IMG/VR virus record: IMGVR_UViG_3300042430_002650 | Location: 1 to 40,184 of that record | Strand: one strand, 5' to 3' | Length of the DNA stretch: 40,184 nt | From: a virus | Shown: piece after piece, positions 7,778-13,859 of the stretch | Layout: each line of letters opens with the position of its first letter | Position numbering within the stretch: the stretch's first letter is position 1 | The notes under the pieces: generated by a model | Database searches by the model: none | What the model was told of the DNA's origin: nothing | What the model saw: only the letters and a program-made list of their open reading frames with translations | Position numbers and translations under genes: made by a program

Positions 7778-8191
7778 AGGATGGGTGGCAATGTGAAAAT
7801 TTTCCTCTTGGCCGGATGTATTGTAGAAGCGCGGGCGCAGCGCGGGCGCGACCCCCTCCCCCCCCTCCGAAACTGAACCAAGCAGCCAGGCCGCCGGGCA
7901 CCCAGCCCAGCCACCGGCCAGCCAGCAAACCATCTAGCAGCGCCAAAGGCGGGCGCTTTGCCCAGTGAAACGCCTGAGAAATAACAGATTGCAAATCTAG
8001 TGCGGAGGATTTTGGGGGCAATGCCGCCCTCGATCCGCGCCTCGATCCGCGCCCAGGCCGGGCGGGCCGGGCGGGCCGCCGCCAACGCGGCGTTTTCCCG
8101 CGCCGCCGAATCCATTCGGCAAACCTCCTGCTGGTCGGGGGGCGGGAAGCTCAATGCAACTGCTCCACATCGCGGAGCGCAGGATGAAGAG
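7778..8191. other. Gene-free GC-rich control region
   Basis: About 410 bases between the excisionase-like gene and the early operon. It contains a tandem CTCGATCCGCGC-like duplication (about 8032-8055), GGGCC-rich low complexity (8060-8085), a C-run (7852-7866), one GCTAGATGGT motif (7929-7938, minus strand) and one AACAGATTGCAAATCT motif (7983-7998). Open frames crossing it encode low-complexity Ala/Arg/Gly and I do not accept them. It probably holds the promoter of the leftward replication operon. Confidence 0.6.
7983..7998. promoter_or_regulatory. Candidate operator (CAGATTGCAA family), copy 1
   Basis: AACAGATTGCAAATCT, a near-palindrome sharing the 10-mer CAGATTGCAA with 9534-9543 and with the perfect palindrome at 15658-15675. 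It lies about 200 bases upstream of the leftward early operon. A repressor-binding role is inferred from repetition at control points. Confidence 0.45.
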
Positions 8192-8485
8192 TCAGTCATT
8201 CGCGGAACCCTCCCCAGAAAAAAAAGAAACGGCGGCGGCGGACGAATCGGGGCGGACCGCTAAGCGCTCGTCGAGGTGCTCAAGATCGCGGACGCGCACG
8301 CGCACCAGGCGGCCGAGTTTGCGCACCGGCAGCACCGGCTTGCCATCAGCACCCGCTTGCCGCGTCCAGCCGTAAACGGTGAACAAAGACACCGCGAAGG
8401 CCTCAGCGACCTCCTTGATCGTGCACAGCGGCTCAGGCCCGGCTGGGCGGCCACGTTTGCGCAGTGTTGTCAGTCGCTCGCTCAT
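8192..8485 (-). CDS. Excisionase-like MerR-type HTH protein
   Basis: A 97-residue protein of the excisionase/HTH_17 type: a recognition segment TIKEVAEAFAVSLFTVYGW followed by a wing with basic residues (LPVRKLGRLVRVRVRDLEHL), at about residues 21-72. Such proteins bend attachment-site DNA and shift integrase toward excision, or act as DNA-binding adaptors. It is on the leftward strand, 6 kb from the integrase in this map, which is looser than the usual neighbour arrangement; a regulator role is therefore also possible. The start ATG is at 8485. Confidence 0.75.
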   Translation of the reverse strand: MSERLTTLRKRGRPAGPEPLCTIKEVAEAFAVSLFTVYGWTRQAGADGKPVLPVRKLGRLVRVRVRDLEHLDERLAVRPDSSAAAVSFFSGEGSAND

Positions 8486-8544
8486 AGTGTCAGGTGGAAA
8501 AAAGAAAGCGGCCCGGTGGCGTGATGCCTGGCGGGCCAGAAAAA

Positions 8545-8775
8545 TCAGCGATTGGACCAGCTCAGGCCCAGGGGGAACACTGCCGACAGTGCCTCGTGAA
8601 AATCCGCGATTCGGCTCCAGTGCTCAGCACGAGCGCGAGCAGCCAGGGCAAGGCGCGTGGGTGGCAGCCGCCGCAGCGCAGCATGCGCCCCGCCTTGCTT
8701 ATCCCACAGCCTCCAGGCTTGCAGACCACAAGCGCGAGCCTCCAACGACAGCAGCGAATAGAGTCGCGTCTTCAC
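8545..8775 (-). CDS. Small basic protein, unknown
   Basis: A 76-residue protein starting with GTG at 8775 in a GTGA overlap with the upstream membrane-protein stop. It is Arg/Ala/Leu-rich (LRRLPPTRLALAARARAEHW) and helical. No family is recognised. The coupled start is the main support; compositional bias in this GC-rich DNA means the call is moderate only. Confidence 0.5.
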   Translation of the reverse strand: MKTRLYSLLSLEARACGLQAWRLWDKQGGAHAALRRLPPTRLALAARARAEHWSRIADFHEALSAVFPLGLSWSNR

Positions 8776-8933
8776 GGCTCGACCTCCTCATCGTGGGAAT
8801 CCGCCTCAAAAAAGCTCACCACCCAGCGACCCAGCCACAGCAGGCCAGCCAAAAGAAAAAAGCAGGACAGCCCGACCAGGGCACCATCAACGACCACATC
8901 GGCCAAGGTCGGCTGGTAGAGATGAAATCTCAT
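8772..8933 (-). CDS. Small single-pass membrane protein
   Basis: A 53-residue protein starting at ATG 8933 inside an ATGA overlap with the upstream ribbon-helix-helix gene. The central segment GALVGLSCFFLLAGLLWLG is a clear membrane helix, followed by an acidic C-terminus (EADSHDEEVEP). Both ends are coupled to neighbours by overlapping start/stop codons, which supports a real gene despite its size. Superinfection exclusion or membrane anchoring are possible roles; none can be proven from sequence. Confidence 0.65.
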   Translation of the reverse strand: MRFHLYQPTLADVVVDGALVGLSCFFLLAGLLWLGRWVVSFFEADSHDEEVEP

Positions 8934-9100
8934 GCCACCTCCGCAGCGTCACCGCTTGCGGCCTCTTTCTTGAGTTCCTTCTCAATCGCTTGTTCGGCCC
9001 AGTAGGCGATCTGGGCCGACAATGACCGGCGCTCCTTCTCAGCATGGGCTTTAGCCCGTTCGTGTAGAGCATCTTCGAGGTAGAGAGAAACCGCAGCCAT
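8930..9100 (-). CDS. Ribbon-helix-helix (CopG/ParD-like) regulator
   Basis: A 56-residue protein from ATG 9100 (an upstream Met at 9130 lies inside the promoter). The sequence AAVSLYLEDALHERAKAHAE plus RRSLSAQIAYWAEQAIEKEL is a textbook ribbon-helix-helix: a beta strand that pairs in the dimer groove, then two helices. It is divergent from another RHH gene at 9202. A promoter with an inverted repeat over its -10 (9118-9132) suggests autoregulation. It resembles antitoxins of the ParD type, but no toxin follows directly; the next gene is a small membrane protein. Confidence 0.8.
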   Translation of the reverse strand: MAAVSLYLEDALHERAKAHAEKERRSLSAQIAYWAEQAIEKELKKEAASGDAAEVA

Positions 9101-9117
9101 GTGTATTCGAGTGGTTA

Positions 9118-9149
9118 AAGTGTTATACACTTGTTACCAACTGTTACAA
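9118..9149 (-). promoter_or_regulatory. Leftward promoter with inverted-repeat operator
   Basis: Read leftward: -35 TTGTAA (9144-9149), 16-bp spacer, -10 TATAAC (9122-9127). An inverted repeat AAGTGT-TAT-ACACTT (9118-9132) covers the -10. It serves the RHH gene at 9100; the RHH protein itself is the obvious candidate repressor. Confidence 0.55.
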
Positions 9150-9201
9150 ATCTGCGCAACAATTTGTTTTGAGTATTTGTTATTTAAGCGTAATAAGGCC
9201 T

Positions 9202-9495
9202 ATGAAACCAAAACCCAAACTAGGCGAAAGTCGGGCAGGCAAAAGAGCGCCCGGCCAGACCGCCACCACCATCAGTTTGAGCGAAGAAACGCTGGCTAAA
9301 ATCCGCTATCTTGCCGCCCAGGATGGGCGCACCGTTAGCAACTGGCTCCGCCGACTCATTGAGCGCAGCATGGCCGCAGAAGAAGCCGAGGCACGGCTCA
9401 CCCCAGCCGAGACCAACCGCATCAGCGAAACACCGCCCGACGTGGCAAACTTGCGAGGTCTGAACAACGCTGTCTTGGTCAAGCCCCGCAACTAA
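9202..9495 (+). CDS. Ribbon-helix-helix regulator (divergent partner)
   Basis: A 97-residue protein from ATG 9202. A basic N-terminus (KPKPKLGESRAGKRAPG) precedes an RHH core TATTISLSEETLAKIRYLAA and VSNWLRRLIERSM, then an acidic Pro-rich tail. It diverges from the RHH gene at 9100 across a 101-bp AT-rich spacer, the only strongly AT-rich control region in the window. A candidate -10 TAATAA at 9191-9196 with TTGAGT at 9169-9174 would place the transcript start at or next to the ATG, meaning leaderless translation. It is the first gene of the rightward block. Confidence 0.8.
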   Translation: MKPKPKLGESRAGKRAPGQTATTISLSEETLAKIRYLAAQDGRTVSNWLRRLIERSMAAEEAEARLTPAETNRISETPPDVANLRGLNNAVLVKPRN

Positions 9496-9533
9496 GCCGG
9501 TCACTCAGGCAAAAGGGTCTCGTAGGCCAAGCC

Positions 9534-9543
9534 GCAGATTGCA
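9534..9543. promoter_or_regulatory. Candidate operator (CAGATTGCAA family), copy 2
   Basis: CAGATTGCAA ends two bases before the ATG of the XRE regulator (9546). A bound repressor here would block the regulator's own transcription or translation start. It shares the exact 10-mer with 7985-7994 and 15660-15669. Confidence 0.45.
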
Positions 9544-9545
9544 AA

Positions 9546-9962
9546 ATGAACACGACACCACGAACCGCTAAAGTGCTTGCGGAAGCACTAAAAGTGCATG
9601 GTTGGGAGCAAATTGACCTAGCCAAGAAAAGCGGCGTCAATCGCGCCACGATCTCGCTGCACCTCAACGGCTCACGCCCAATCCGAGACGATCACCTCGC
9701 GCTCTACATCAACGCCCTGGACAAGCCCGAGCAGACGCGCCTGTTGTCCGCCTGGCTCCAGGACACACTCCCCGCCGAAGTGATTGCCAACGTGCTCGAC
9801 ATCACCTCCAACAGCGTGCGCGAGGAGGTGCGCGCCTGGCGTCCCGGCCTCACGTCGGAGCAGTCCGACATGATCAACTGGTGGGCGGCCAAATTTGCCG
9901 CAGATGACGAGCTAGCCAGGATTTTTGAGGCCATCACCAGCAAAGAAGGCTGGACGCCGTAA
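9546..9962 (+). CDS. XRE-family HTH regulator (candidate phage repressor)
   Basis: A 138-residue protein with an N-terminal lambda-repressor-type HTH (residues about 8-60: EALKVHGWEQIDLAKKSGVN, RATISLHLNGSRPI). The C-terminal part (TSEQSDMINWWAAKFAADDE) is helical and lacks a LexA-like peptidase motif, so SOS self-cleavage is not supported. It sits in the regulatory hub with two RHH genes and is followed by a strong terminator, which makes it monocistronic or the end of a short lysogeny operon. The CAGATTGCAA motif abuts its start, consistent with autoregulation. It is the best candidate master repressor in the window. Confidence 0.82.
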   Translation: MNTTPRTAKVLAEALKVHGWEQIDLAKKSGVNRATISLHLNGSRPIRDDHLALYINALDKPEQTRLLSAWLQDTLPAEVIANVLDITSNSVREEVRAWRPGLTSEQSDMINWWAAKFAADDELARIFEAITSKEGWTP

Positions 9963-9994
9963 TCACGCGCCGAGGCCCCCAAATCACCCCCCCC

Positions 9995-10022
9995 AAAGCC
10001 CGGCCACAAAGCCGGGCTTTTT
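9995..10022 (+). terminator. Rho-independent terminator after XRE regulator
   Basis: A 10-bp stem AAAGCCCGGC / GCCGGGCTTT (9995-10004 with 10011-10020), loop CACAAA-type of six bases, followed by TT. It separates the regulator from the DUF932 operon. Confidence 0.9.
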
Positions 10023-10047
10023 CATGCCCCAAAAACATTTCTGAAAT

Positions 10048-10081
10048 AATTGTTGCACGCAACAATTACATGCACCATACT
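10048..10081 (+). promoter_or_regulatory. Promoter P1 with 20-bp inverted repeat
   Basis: -35 TTGCAC (10053-10058), 17-bp spacer, -10 CATACT (10076-10081). An inverted repeat AATTGTTGC-AC-GCAACAATT (10048-10067) overlaps the -35 and is a likely operator. The same promoter recurs at 11372-11400. Confidence 0.72.
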
Positions 10082-10087
10082 CCCCCC

Positions 10088-10122
10088 GTTGCCACAACGG
10101 CAGCACCCCCCGCATCAACGGG
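10088..10122 (+). promoter_or_regulatory. 5' UTR hairpin pair with CATCAA loop (element B1)
   Basis: The first hairpin is GTTGCC / GGCAGC (10088-10093, 10099-10104, one T-G wobble). The second is CCCG-CATCAA-CGGG (10109-10122). The same two-hairpin order, with different stems, occurs at 11407-11440 after promoter P2. It is followed by a CA-rich leader containing CGACAGACA and the ATG of the DUF932 gene. Confidence 0.6.
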
Positions 10123-10155
10123 ATTCAACAAAACGACAGACACACACACACGACC

Positions 10156-11070
10156 ATGAACATCATCACCAACATCCCCCAAGTGACCCGCGCCGCCTCC
10201 ATTGATTCCCGCATGTCGGGCCGCATCTGGCAGGATGGCAAATACCGCACCCTGGGCAACATCGGCCACGGCACCCAAGCCCTCAGCCGCGACCAGCTCC
10301 GCCAGTGCGCCCCCAGCATCTTTGCCGATGCCGCCCACAGCCGCACCAGCCAGCGCTATTCGTTCCTTCCTACCGCTTCCATCCTGGACGGCATGGAGGC
10401 CGAGGGCTGGGTACCTACCCTGGTGCAAGAGCAAAACGTGCGCGACGAATCCCGCGAAGGATTCCAGAAGCACATGATTCGCTTCGCCCATCGCGACGAT
10501 TTGCAGCTCGCCAGCACCGACCGCCCCGAGATCGTGCTCATCAATGCCCACGACCGCAGCAGCGCCTACCAGCTCCACTGCGGCATCTTTCGCACCTACT
10601 GCCTGAATGGCCTCGTTGTGTGCGATGCCACCTTTGCCCGCCGCTCCATCATCCACACCGGGTTTGATCCTTCCAAGGTCATCGAAGCCAGCGTGGAAAT
10701 CGTCCGCGAGATCCCAGAGCTCATGGACGGCATCAGCGAGATGAAAGCCCTCAGCCTCACCGATGGAGAGCGCCAGGTCTTCGCCGAAGCCGCATCCTTG
10801 GCACGCTGGGAAGACCTCGCCGCTGCCCCGATCCGCGCCGACAAGCTGCTCACCATCAAGCGCAGTGAAGATGCCAAGCCCACGCTTTGGAACACCTTCA
10901 ACACCGTGCAAGAAAACCTCGTCAAAGGCGGCCAGAAAGACTTCGGCAAACGCAAAGCCAACGGCGAGCGCATGCCACGCACCCGCGCAGTTAAAGGCAT
11001 CGACGGCAATATCGGCCTGAATAAAGCCCTCTGGCACCTCGCCGAGCAGATGAAAGCCCTCAAAGCCTAA
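10156..11070 (+). CDS. DUF932 family phage/plasmid protein
   Basis: A 304-residue protein of the DUF932 (phage/plasmid-like TIGR03299) type, recognised by its overall pattern: YSFLPTASILDGMEAEGWVP near the N-terminus, a central HMIRFAHRDDLQL, NAHDRSSAYQLHCGIFRTYC and LVVCDATFARRSIIHTGF, then a helical C-terminus. Its function is unproven; the family is common on plasmids and phages, often beside anti-restriction or recombination genes. It starts at ATG 10156 after a CA-repeat leader with no Shine-Dalgarno site, under promoter P1 and two UTR hairpins. It is followed by an intergenic hairpin element and a small gene in the same direction. Confidence 0.9.
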   Translation: MNIITNIPQVTRAASIDSRMSGRIWQDGKYRTLGNIGHGTQALSRDQLRQCAPSIFADAAHSRTSQRYSFLPTASILDGMEAEGWVPTLVQEQNVRDESREGFQKHMIRFAHRDDLQLASTDRPEIVLINAHDRSSAYQLHCGIFRTYCLNGLVVCDATFARRSIIHTGFDPSKVIEASVEIVREIPELMDGISEMKALSLTDGERQVFAEAASLARWEDLAAAPIRADKLLTIKRSEDAKPTLWNTFNTVQENLVKGGQKDFGKRKANGERMPRTRAVKGIDGNIGLNKALWHLAEQMKALKA

Positions 11071-11110
11071 AAAGCACCACGGGGGCCGCGCATCCATCAC
11101 CACGCGGAAA
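11071..11110 (+). repeat. Intergenic hairpin repeat, copy A1
   Basis: Begins directly after the DUF932 stop codon. Shared core AAAGCACCACGGGGGCCGCG, then a hairpin with stem CCGCG (11086-11090) / CGCGG (11103-11107) and a 12-base loop beginning CATCC. Near-identical copies are at 11302-11338 and 13803-13839. It ends 20 bases before the next ATG. Confidence 0.9.
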
Positions 11111-11130
11111 ACTTCACCACTTTTAAAAAT

Positions 11131-11301
11131 ATGACACTTCCCGCCTTCAAAATCAGCCTTTCAGATGGCTCTAGCTACATCACCAGCATGGCCGCAGGCA
11201 TTAGCCTCGAAGCCGCCCGCGCCTATTTCCTCGGCCACTGGTTCACCCAGTCCGACGAAGTGACCCAACTCCAAGCCGTTCAAGTCGAAATCGCCGCCTA
11301 A
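11131..11301 (+). CDS. Small unknown protein, 56 residues
   Basis: ATG 11131 to TAA 11301. Sequence features: LPAFKISLSDGSSYITSM, then AGISLEAARAYFLGHWFTQS and a short C-terminal strand QAVQVEIAA. It looks like a compact beta-alpha-beta protein. It is bracketed by two copies of the intergenic hairpin repeat (A1 upstream, A2 immediately downstream of the stop), which argues it is a genuine cistron of the rightward operon. No family is recognised; similar small proteins travel with DUF932 genes in mobile elements. Confidence 0.65.
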   Translation: MTLPAFKISLSDGSSYITSMAAGISLEAARAYFLGHWFTQSDEVTQLQAVQVEIAA

Positions 11302-11338
11302 AAAGCACCACGGGGGCCGCGCATCCGACACGCGGAAA
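11302..11338 (+). repeat. Intergenic hairpin repeat, copy A2
   Basis: Starts right after the stop of the 56-residue gene. Stem CCGCG (11317-11321) / CGCGG (11331-11335), loop CATCCGACA. Nearly identical to A3 at 13803-13839. Confidence 0.9.
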
Positions 11339-11371
11339 ATTCACCCAAAAACAAAATCCCCAAAATAATAG

Positions 11372-11400
11372 TTGCACGCAGGAATTACCCGCTCCATACT
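11372..11400 (+). promoter_or_regulatory. Promoter P2, near-duplicate of P1
   Basis: -35 TTGCAC (11372-11377), exactly 17 bp, -10 CATACT (11395-11400), followed by a C-run as in P1. Flanking bases AATA(A)T-GTTGCACGCA and CCATACTCCCCCC are shared; the inverted repeat of P1 is degenerate here. It drives the 363-residue gene. Confidence 0.72.
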
Positions 11401-11406
11401 CCCCCC

Positions 11407-11440
11407 GCTGCCACCACTGGCAGCCGCTGCATCAACAGCG
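11407..11440 (+). promoter_or_regulatory. 5' UTR hairpin pair with CATCAA loop (element B2)
   Basis: First hairpin GCTGCCA / TGGCAGC (11407-11413, 11418-11424). Second hairpin CGCTG-CATCAA-CAGCG (11425-11440). The loop is identical to B1 while the stem has changed on both sides, which is covariation. It is followed by the CGACAGACA leader and ATG at 11471. Confidence 0.62.
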
Positions 11441-11470
11441 CTACCCACCCGACAGACACAAACTAAGACC

Positions 11471-12562
11471 ATGAAAACGACATCCATCAGCACCCAGCAA
11501 GTCGCCACCCTCAAGACCATCCTCGGCAAAAAGCTCTTTGCCATCGCCCTCAAAACGCCCAGCAGCACCAGCAAAAAAGACGTGCTCGCCACCGTCAAGG
11601 CCTGCAAAGGCCGCCGCGCCATGAGCCAGACCGCCGCCGTCGATGGCATCCTCCGCGTGGCAAACCTGATTTCCCAGGCACGCCACGACCGCAACGTGCG
11701 CCGCACAGCACCCCGCCGACAGGCCCAATTCGTCGGCGGTTGCATCTTCGCAGGCCGCGCCGTGCTCGACCACACCGGCAGCCTGGTGCAGCGCCTCCGC
11801 CGTCACAAGGTCGGCCCCGCCCGCCGCATCATCGCGGATCTCATGCCCAGCCTCTCCGGCAATGTCAGCGGCAGCATCGCATTTGCCGCTGATTTCTCCG
11901 GCGTCACATTCTCCGCCAGCACCAGCAAAGGGGACCAATACAGCAGCCGCTGCACCTACAGCAAGACTGACGGCGCATGGACCGCCACCATCCAGGCAGG
12001 CTGGAACCTCCACGTTGCCAAGCGCGGCCTCGCCCGCGTCGATGGCATGCCCACGCTCGCCGCTCTCCCCGTCGAGTCTGATGTGGACGGTGAGCAAATC
12101 TTCCGCGCCAAGTGGCTCGAAAAAGCCCGTGGTTTTGCCGCCCACGTCCGCACCGGCTACATCGTCCGCCGGGTTATCGAGTCGCGCACCTACACCGCCC
12201 ACGCCAGCAGCATCGGCACCGCTCGCAGCCTCATCACCCGGCAGACACCCGCCAGCCTCCGCGCTGCCGATGAGCGCGCCGCAGCCAAGGCCGCCCAGAT
12301 CGAGCGCCTCCAGGCCAAAATCTCCGCCAAACTGGAAGCTGGCCAGCTCAACGGTTACGCCCCCGTGCTCGTCACCATTGGCGACAGCCTCGCCGTCGGC
12401 AATTGCGGCAGCGGCACCCGCAACTGGATCGCCAAACACCTGCCAGGCCGCACCGCCGCCACCGTCGCCGAGATCGTCCAGATTCCCGACGAGCATCCCC
12501 GCGTGTTGCTCGCCTGCTTGCATGCCATCCTCCGCGCTCAGCCCGAAACCCTCGCCGCCTAG
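11471..12562 (+). CDS. Large unknown protein of the rightward operon
   Basis: A 363-residue protein from ATG 11471; an open frame extends upstream to 11372 but crosses promoter P2 and its hairpins. The N-terminus is basic (CKGRRAMSQ, RHDRNVRRTAPRRQ). A beta-rich centre (FAADFSGVTFSAS, AWTATIQAGWNLHVAKRGLA) leads to RVDGMPTLAALPV, then a helical Ala-rich part and a C-terminal motif VTIGDSLAVGNCGSGTRNWI. I do not know a named family; similar GDSLxxGNCxxGT endings occur in plasmid and phage proteins of unknown role. DNA-binding is plausible from charge. A long antisense frame exists, but promoter, leader and spacing all favour this strand. Confidence 0.75.
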   Translation: MKTTSISTQQVATLKTILGKKLFAIALKTPSSTSKKDVLATVKACKGRRAMSQTAAVDGILRVANLISQARHDRNVRRTAPRRQAQFVGGCIFAGRAVLDHTGSLVQRLRRHKVGPARRIIADLMPSLSGNVSGSIAFAADFSGVTFSASTSKGDQYSSRCTYSKTDGAWTATIQAGWNLHVAKRGLARVDGMPTLAALPVESDVDGEQIFRAKWLEKARGFAAHVRTGYIVRRVIESRTYTAHASSIGTARSLITRQTPASLRAADERAAAKAAQIERLQAKISAKLEAGQLNGYAPVLVTIGDSLAVGNCGSGTRNWIAKHLPGRTAATVAEIVQIPDEHPRVLLACLHAILRAQPETLAA

Positions 12563-12573
12563 TTCCGCCCCGT

Positions 12574-12599
12574 CTGCCCTCGGTCCCCGCCGAGGGCAG
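12574..12599 (+). promoter_or_regulatory. Strong intergenic hairpin
   Basis: A perfect 10-bp stem CTGCCCTCGG / CCGAGGGCAG (12574-12583, 12590-12599) with a six-base loop, 11 bases after the stop of the 363-residue gene. There is no T-run, so it is a processing/stability hairpin or attenuator rather than a standard terminator. Confidence 0.65.
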
Positions 12600-12642
12600 C
12601 AGGGACGGCACCCGCCGCACCACCACCCACCCACCCACGACC

Positions 12643-12909
12643 ATGAAAACCTACTCAGCCAAAGACCGCGCCGAAATCGCCGCCATGTATCCCGGCACCT
12701 GTTGCCGAGTTTCCAATCTCCGCCACACCCACAGCGACCGCTACACCGGGGAAGGCAACCGTGCCTTCACCACTGAACAAGACGCGCTCGATTATTGCGC
12801 CGAGCTTGGCGGCGCAGAATGCGACCTCCCCGAATATTATGGAGACATCGCCTTCAGCGCCGATGGCAAACAAATCCGCATTTTTACCCGTTATCCCGTC
12901 GCCCCATGA
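12643..12909 (+). CDS. Small unknown protein, 88 residues
   Basis: Starts at ATG 12643 after a run of CCCAC repeats (no Shine-Dalgarno site). The upstream open frame to 12403 would translate the hairpin and leader and is not accepted. The protein has a charged N-terminus (KTYSAKDRAEIAAMYPGTCC), three cysteines, and an acidic centre (ALDYCAELGGAECDLPEYYG) with a C-terminal strand. No family is recognised. It is coupled by ATGA to a 33-residue gene downstream. Confidence 0.65.
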   Translation: MKTYSAKDRAEIAAMYPGTCCRVSNLRHTHSDRYTGEGNRAFTTEQDALDYCAELGGAECDLPEYYGDIAFSADGKQIRIFTRYPVAP

Positions 12910-13007
12910 AAATCGCCGTTGCCCTCCACCACGCCGACGCCGCCCGCGCTGCCGATTTCATTTTAGGCCGCACCTTTGACGACACCACCGAAGAAGCCGC
13001 CGCCTAA
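12906..13007 (+). CDS. Very small coupled protein, 33 residues
   Basis: The ATG at 12906 overlaps the stop of the 88-residue gene (ATGA). The product is helical and Ala-rich (KIAVALHHADAARAADFILG, ending DDTTEEAAA). The coupling and a clean stop before the next promoter support it, but a peptide this short could be chance. Confidence 0.45.
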   Translation: MKIAVALHHADAARAADFILGRTFDDTTEEAAA

Positions 13008-13027
13008 AAAGATTCTTTATTTATGTA

Positions 13028-13077
13028 TTGACACAATTCAAACCCTCGACTAAGCTCACCTCGTTCCACAAAGGAAC
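13028..13077 (+). promoter_or_regulatory. Consensus-like promoter with start-proximal hairpin
   Basis: -35 TTGACA (13028-13033, perfect consensus), 17-bp spacer, -10 TAAGCT (13051-13056). A hairpin GTTCC-ACAAA-GGAAC (13063-13077) lies at the expected transcript start. It drives the 150-residue gene at 13123. Confidence 0.7.
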
Positions 13078-13122
13078 AACGTCCCGGCGTCTCCGGCTCA
13101 ACTCAGCAAAGAATACAAGCTC

Positions 13123-13575
13123 ATGAAACTCGAAATAAGCCACAAGTCAGACCAACTTAGCGTGAGTGGAGACTCCTACTTCTCGGCACCAACCGCGAAG
13201 TTCTCCCACGTCTCCGGCAATGGAGAGATTAACTTCAAAGACTGCCGTGGAAATTACGCCGTCCTTTGCGACGACGAGACAGAAGAATACGTCTTGCTTG
13301 AAGACCTTGCCACCTGCTACGACCTGTATGACACAATACAGGCGGAGTGCGGTTGCAAAGTCACCTACTGCTTCAACAGCGAAAGCAACACCAAGCAAGA
13401 GACTGAAAAATATCTCTCGCGTGAAGCCGCCGAAGAATGGCTCAAGTCTGCCATGGAACGCGATGGTGAGTTGTGCGGGCTGGTTCACGCTAACGACGAG
13501 TCGCCCGACACTGAAGAAATAATGAAAGCCTGTGGTGTCTCAGAAGAACGGTTGGTCGAACTCAAGGTCATATGA
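13123..13575 (+). CDS. Unknown acidic protein, lower-GC accessory gene
   Basis: A 150-residue protein, strongly acidic, with an N-terminal beta region (KLEISHKSDQLSVSGDSYFS, NGEINFKDCRGNYAVL) containing right-handed beta-solenoid-like strands, then a helical C-terminal half (SREAAEEWLKSAMERDGE, EEIMKACGVSEERLVEL). The base composition is visibly less GC-rich than its neighbours and it has its own consensus promoter, both typical of an independently acquired accessory (moron) gene. No family is recognised. It is coupled (ATGA) to an RHH-like gene, so the pair could be an effector with its own regulator. Confidence 0.7.
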   Translation: MKLEISHKSDQLSVSGDSYFSAPTAKFSHVSGNGEINFKDCRGNYAVLCDDETEEYVLLEDLATCYDLYDTIQAECGCKVTYCFNSESNTKQETEKYLSREAAEEWLKSAMERDGELCGLVHANDESPDTEEIMKACGVSEERLVELKVI

Positions 13576-13772
13576 AAACAGACTCCGAACCGACACGCGG
13601 AGCGCCCCCGAAACGGGGCGCTACCGCCTCCGCCATCATCAACGTTCGCGTGGACGCTGGCCGCAAAAACCACTATACGCGCTTCGCGAAAAAGCGCCGT
13701 GATGGAGACAAGACCCTCGCGGGCCTTGTGATTGAAACACTCGACGCGGCGACTGGCTACCGTGAGGAATGA
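13572..13772 (+). CDS. Small basic ribbon-helix-helix-like protein
   Basis: A 66-residue protein whose ATG overlaps the upstream stop (ATGA). A basic N-terminus (PTRGAPPKRGATA) is followed by a strand ASAIINVRVDAGRKNHY and two short helices (TRFAKKRRDGDKTLAGLVIE, TLDAATGYRE), consistent with a ribbon-helix-helix fold. With the 150-residue acidic gene it forms a bicistronic cassette under the promoter at 13028. Acidic partner plus basic DNA-binding partner resembles antidote/regulator pairs, but no toxin family is recognisable. Confidence 0.62.
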   Translation: MKTDSEPTRGAPPKRGATASAIINVRVDAGRKNHYTRFAKKRRDGDKTLAGLVIETLDAATGYREE

Positions 13773-13802
13773 GAATGTCTCGGATCAGACACCGCGAAAC
13801 CA

Positions 13803-13839
13803 AAAGCACCACGGGGGCCGCGCATCCGACACGCGGAAC
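13803..13839 (+). repeat. Intergenic hairpin repeat, copy A3
   Basis: Same core as A1 and A2; stem CCGCG (13818-13822) / CGCGG (13832-13836), loop CATCCGACA. It lies about 20 bases before the B3 hairpin. Confidence 0.9.
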
Positions 13840-13859
13840 AAAACACCCATAACAAAAAC

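Noticed and set aside
7774-8199. 141-residue minus-strand open frame in the GC-rich gap
   Set aside because: Low-complexity Ala/Arg/Gly content, overlaps the preferred start of the Cys-rich gene and covers regulatory motifs.
8379-9005. 208-residue plus-strand frame
   Set aside because: Antisense to four coupled small genes; Gln/Ala/Ser low complexity.
11441-12634. 397-residue minus-strand open frame
   Set aside because: Antisense of the 363-residue gene, Gly/Ala-rich; promoter P2, UTR hairpins and leader all support the plus strand.
11071-13839. CRISPR array from the repeated 37-mer
   Set aside because: Copies are unevenly spaced (about 230 and 2500 bases) with genes between them, so not an array.
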